DNA from: Candidatus Thorarchaeota archaeon
Lineage (GTDB): Archaea; Asgardarchaeota; Thorarchaeia; Thorarchaeales; Thorarchaeaceae
DNA: 7,754 nucleotides
Assembly (NCBI GenBank): GCA_020355105.1
Contig: CP070658.1
Location: 1,269,284-1,277,037, forward strand
Direction of reading: 5' to 3'
Shown: piece by piece, positions 5,145-7,754 of the stretch
How the letters are laid out: every line of letters starts with the position of its first letter
Numbering within the stretch: the first letter of the stretch is position 1
Program-made: the position numbers and the translations under genes
The notes under the pieces: generated by a model
Told to the model about the DNA's origin: nothing
The model's input: only the letters and a program-made list of their open reading frames with translations
Database searches by the model: none

Positions 5145-7058
5145 CTACCTGAGCTTGATGCTCTCAGTGACCGTCAGCGCCTTTGTGTCCATGTTTAGTG
5201 CCTTGTGAATGGTCGATGCCAGGTTCACACACTTCGTGGCTTCTCCGTGGCACGTCAGTACTCGTTCAGGAGAAGGGCTTACGCGTTTGACGAAGTTGAG
5301 TATCTGCTTCCTATCGGAGTGACCTGAGAATCCTTCTACCGTTTCTATGCACATGTTCACAGGTACAACTGTAGTCTGCCCCTCACGGTTACGCATCTGA
5401 ATCTCCTTCCACCCTTTCTGTACACGCCGGCCGAGAGTGCCCTCTCCTTGATATGAAACGAAGCAAAGGCAATTCTTCTTGTCTGGGGCCAGAAGCCTGA
5501 AGTACTCTACACTAGGGCCTCCCGCTAGCATGCCGGAGGTGGCCATGATTACGCATGGTTCTCCCTCGACTATCTCCTCTCTCTGCTCGGGATTGTCGAC
5601 TTGCACGAATATCTCATTCAGGAAGGGATTGATTCCTTGGTGGAAGATCATCTCACGAATCTTCTTACTTAGCGCTTCTGGATGCGTTGTGTGTATCGCT
5701 GTGGCTTGAGCAATCATACCTTCAATGTAGATGGGTATCTTGGGAATTCGGTTCTTTGTGACGAGGTCTTCCAGTACTAGCATTATCTCCTGGGCTCGAC
5801 CTACAGCGAGTACAGGGATTAGGACCTTGCCACCCTGAGCAATTGTATTCTTGATAACTGAGGCAAACTTACGTTCAACTTCTTGTCTAGGAGGCATCTT
5901 GTCCGTTGGATGACCGTATGTACTCTCCACAATCAGAGTCTCGAGCCGAGGGAATGTGAAGGTTGCAGGCTCAAGAAGTCTTGTCCTGCCGAATTTGAAG
6001 TCGCCAGTATAAGCTAGGTTGTACTGTCCGTCGCCTACGTGCAGGTGGACTATAGCCGATCCGAGAATGTGTCCGGCATTGTGAAGGGTGAGCCGAATAT
6101 CGGGTGCAATGTCTGTTACTTCCCCATAGTTCAACGTCACAGTGTGAAGTATTGCCTCCTTCACATCCCTGTCCCTATACGGCCTTAGTTTTCCTTCTCT
6201 CTCTGCCACATCGAGATAGTCTAACTGGAGAAGCGTTGCAAGGTTCAGTGTTGGTGCAGTCATGTAGACCGGTCCTCTATAGCCATATTTGAACAGGAAC
6301 GGCACCATTCCACAATGGTCAAGATGCGCGTGGGTGGTGATGACGGCATCAAGTTCATCGATGTTGAACTCTGGCATATCGAGGCGTGGAAATGCCTTGG
6401 TTGGTGCGCCTACATTCACACCGCATTCAATCAACACGTTGCTCTCCGAGTTCTGTAGGAACTTTGCCTGTCGACCTACCTCTTTGAAGCCGCCTAATGC
6501 AGTCAGCCTAATCCAGCCATTGTTCAACAGCGTGTTTCGATGTATTCTCTTTCCGATATCGCGAAACACTCGGTTTCGATAGGCGGCCTCAGATTGAACG
6601 ATATAGCGTATCTGTTTGATGAGCTTACTCTCGATTGGGGGAGTACGCATTACGCTAGGTCGCCAAAAGGTCTGTCTTGTAATCTCTCTCAGTGTCGTGC
6701 CACTTCTCCCGATGACGAGCCCTGGTTTCTGTGCCTCAATGATTACTTCCCCTCTTGAAACGTCGAAGTCAATGGAAGTTATCTCGGCGTCCGCGGGTAC
6801 AAGCTCTCTTACAGTCTTCTCAGCATCTTCTAGCGGCAGTCTGACTTCCGGCGCCGATCTGACCACGATTCTCTTTCTCATCTTTCTAGCCAATGCCTTG
6901 ATTTTGTCTCCGTCGTCAAGGAGTATCTTTGGTGCCTTCGAATAGATTGCAATCTCGGGTCCCTCATACTCGACAGAGGTGACTGCCGCTGAACGAGGCA
7001 TTGCCTTCTTCACGGTCTCACGGATGTCAACAAATTCTGTGTCTTTCGCAGAAGTCAT
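5145..7058 (-). CDS. fttA: transcription termination factor FttA / aCPSF1 (KH-beta-CASP ribonuclease)
   Basis: This is the archaeal homologue of CPSF73, a zinc-dependent ribonuclease that cleaves nascent RNA to terminate transcription. At 637 residues it is of normal length. Two N-terminal KH domains span roughly 1-140, the second with GLVIGRSG (113-120). The metallo-beta-lactamase part has HAHLDH (243-248), His330 in NAGHILGSA and Asp353 in TGDF. The beta-CASP motifs are VESTYG (Glu378), GFSGHSD (His580) and CHGE (His604). All metal ligands I can place are present, so it should be active. The ATG at 7058 has GTGA 6 bases upstream (7065-7068). The gene lies 125 bases downstream of psmB on the same strand, an adjacency known in other archaea. 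I see no convincing TATA box between them, so read-through from psmB is likely. Confidence 0.97.
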   Translation of the reverse strand: MTSAKDTEFVDIRETVKKAMPRSAAVTSVEYEGPEIAIYSKAPKILLDDGDKIKALARKMRKRIVVRSAPEVRLPLEDAEKTVRELVPADAEITSIDFDVSRGEVIIEAQKPGLVIGRSGTTLREITRQTFWRPSVMRTPPIESKLIKQIRYIVQSEAAYRNRVFRDIGKRIHRNTLLNNGWIRLTALGGFKEVGRQAKFLQNSESNVLIECGVNVGAPTKAFPRLDMPEFNIDELDAVITTHAHLDHCGMVPFLFKYGYRGPVYMTAPTLNLATLLQLDYLDVAEREGKLRPYRDRDVKEAILHTVTLNYGEVTDIAPDIRLTLHNAGHILGSAIVHLHVGDGQYNLAYTGDFKFGRTRLLEPATFTFPRLETLIVESTYGHPTDKMPPRQEVERKFASVIKNTIAQGGKVLIPVLAVGRAQEIMLVLEDLVTKNRIPKIPIYIEGMIAQATAIHTTHPEALSKKIREMIFHQGINPFLNEIFVQVDNPEQREEIVEGEPCVIMATSGMLAGGPSVEYFRLLAPDKKNCLCFVSYQGEGTLGRRVQKGWKEIQMRNREGQTTVVPVNMCIETVEGFSGHSDRKQILNFVKRVSPSPERVLTCHGEATKCVNLASTIHKALNMDTKALTVTESIKLR

Positions 7059-7074
7059 CTAGCGTCACTTCACT

Positions 7075-7113
7075 GGCCATTGGCCTTCAAGCCCTCTCTG
7101 AGTTCTCTTGAAG
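7075..7113. repeat. overlapping inverted repeats between psmB and fttA
   Basis: CTTCAAG (7085-7091) and CTTGAAG (7107-7113) are perfect 7-bp arms around a 15-base loop. A second dyad, GGCCA-T-TGGCC (7075-7085), abuts them and shares base 7085. TCTCTT-G-AAGAGA (7103-7115, reading from T7103) overlaps the right arm as an alternative fold. No poly-T tract follows on the minus strand, so a standard archaeal terminator is not apparent. The psmB-fttA leader RNA could fold here. Confidence 0.5.
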
Positions 7114-7183
7114 AGATGAACCCGAAAGGGGAAATTGATCCAGTAGCGTTGCATGCGTACCGCAAGCACAACTAGTCAGGTCA

Positions 7184-7754
7184 CTACTTCTTCCAGATCT
7201 TCAGGATCTTCTCCTTGGGGACTTCCTGATAGCCATCCTTGTCAATAACGCTGACAAGAATCGAGTTGCCGGTGGCAGCGTCTCGCTCAATAGCTGATGC
7301 GATAGCGCGCACTGCCAACTCTATTGCTCTCTGTTTCGGGAGGTCGTCAGTGTAGTCTGCCTCAAGAACACCTAGTGCTACAGGAGACCCAGAACCAGTG
7401 GCTACGTACTTGTCTGAGAGTACTGAGCCAATGAAATCATTGAAGTATACCTGTGGGCCACTTTCATCGAGGCCGCCAACCACACACTGCAGCATGTAGA
7501 GTCCTCGGCCTTGAAACATTATGTTGCTGAGAAGGCGGGTCAAGGCCTTGACACTCATCGGTCTGCCTCGTTGAATCTCAAACAGCTTGGACTCTGCTCT
7601 CAGCAGGTCCATGATTGCCTGGGCATCTGCAACAGATCCCGCAATCGTGGCGCCAATACGATCTGTAATCTTGTAGATCTTCTGTGCTGTCTTGCTTGCG
7701 ATGAGAAGGCCCATTGTGGCTCTCTGGTCGCTTGCCAAGACTGTGCAGTCCTTG
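7184..7754 (-). CDS. psmB: proteasome subunit beta (partial, 5' end outside window)
   Basis: This is the catalytic beta subunit of the archaeal 20S proteasome, an N-terminal threonine protease active as a heptameric ring inside the alpha-ring gated chamber. The frame stays open to the right edge, giving 189 complete codons from KDCTVLASDQRATMG onward. Aligned by memory to the Thermoplasma subunit, the first visible residue is near mature position 9. Thr1 and the propeptide are therefore missing from the window, not from the gene. Asp17 (in LASDQR), Lys33 (in TAQKIYK), the GSGSP turn and RDAATGN near Asp166 are all present. A TTG at 7736-7738 is an internal Leu codon, not a start, because conserved sequence continues upstream of it. 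fttA follows on the same strand after 125 bases. Confidence 0.97.
   Translation of the reverse strand, partial: KDCTVLASDQRATMGLLIASKTAQKIYKITDRIGATIAGSVADAQAIMDLLRAESKLFEIQRGRPMSVKALTRLLSNIMFQGRGLYMLQCVVGGLDESGPQVYFNDFIGSVLSDKYVATGSGSPVALGVLEADYTDDLPKQRAIELAVRAIASAIERDAATGNSILVSVIDKDGYQEVPKEKILKIWKK

Noticed and set aside
7059..7183. Possible tRNA or classic terminator after psmB.
   Set aside because: No tRNA T-arm pattern is present, and no run of T residues follows the hairpins on the minus strand.
7184..7738. A psmB start at the TTG at 7738.
   Set aside because: Conserved proteasome beta sequence (KDCTV) continues upstream in frame to the window edge, so the gene is cut by the window and the TTG codes for an internal leucine.
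1..7754. CRISPR array, insertion sequence, prophage or toxin-antitoxin module.
   Set aside because: No regularly spaced repeats, no transposase, integrase or toxin-like frames, and the genes are mainly core archaeal housekeeping genes.

Overview
This window is archaeal chromosome. The evidence is the gene set: ribosomal protein L37e with its zinc ribbon, an Sm-like (LSm) protein, an MCT-1/Tma20-type PUA protein, a KH-KH-beta-CASP termination nuclease (FttA/aCPSF1), a proteasome beta subunit, a Hel308-like Ski2-family helicase and archaeal SepF. GGTGA/GAGGTGA-type ribosome binding sites fit as well. SepF implies FtsZ-based division, so a euryarchaeal or Asgard-type lineage is likelier than a crenarchaeon. 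A Thorarchaeota-like Asgard origin is my guess from general protein character, not something the sequence proves.

Layout, left to right. Bases 1-60 look like the last 19 codons of a plus-strand gene. A 199-base space with inverted repeats follows, then a minus-strand TIGR04076-family gene (260-595) whose 3' end sits inside a nested quasi-palindrome. Bases about 641-733 hold what appears to be a decayed second copy of rpl37e. Next come the intact minus-strand pair lsm-rpl37e (779-1242), a divergent promoter region, and a plus-strand PUA-domain gene (1419-1925). That gene converges, one base apart, on a large minus-strand helicase-like gene (1927-4611). A divergent control region of about 120 bp carries a TATA element readable on both strands and a 9-bp inverted repeat. 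It separates the helicase from sepF (4729-5130, plus). sepF converges on fttA (5145-7058, minus), which lies downstream of a psmB gene cut by the right edge (7184-7754, minus).

Most genes are housekeeping information-processing genes in expected pairs: lsm with rpl37e, and psmB with fttA. The unusual gene is the helicase. It has a complete Hel308 domain order fused to an N-terminal PadR/ArsR-like winged helix. Walker A is intact, but motifs II (DELT), III (SSR in place of SAT) and VI (GRxGE in place of GRxGR) are altered. It shares a promoter region with the cell-division gene sepF. The likely translation starts of lsm, the helicase and sepF are discussed in their entries because ribosome binding sites and promoter positions decide them.
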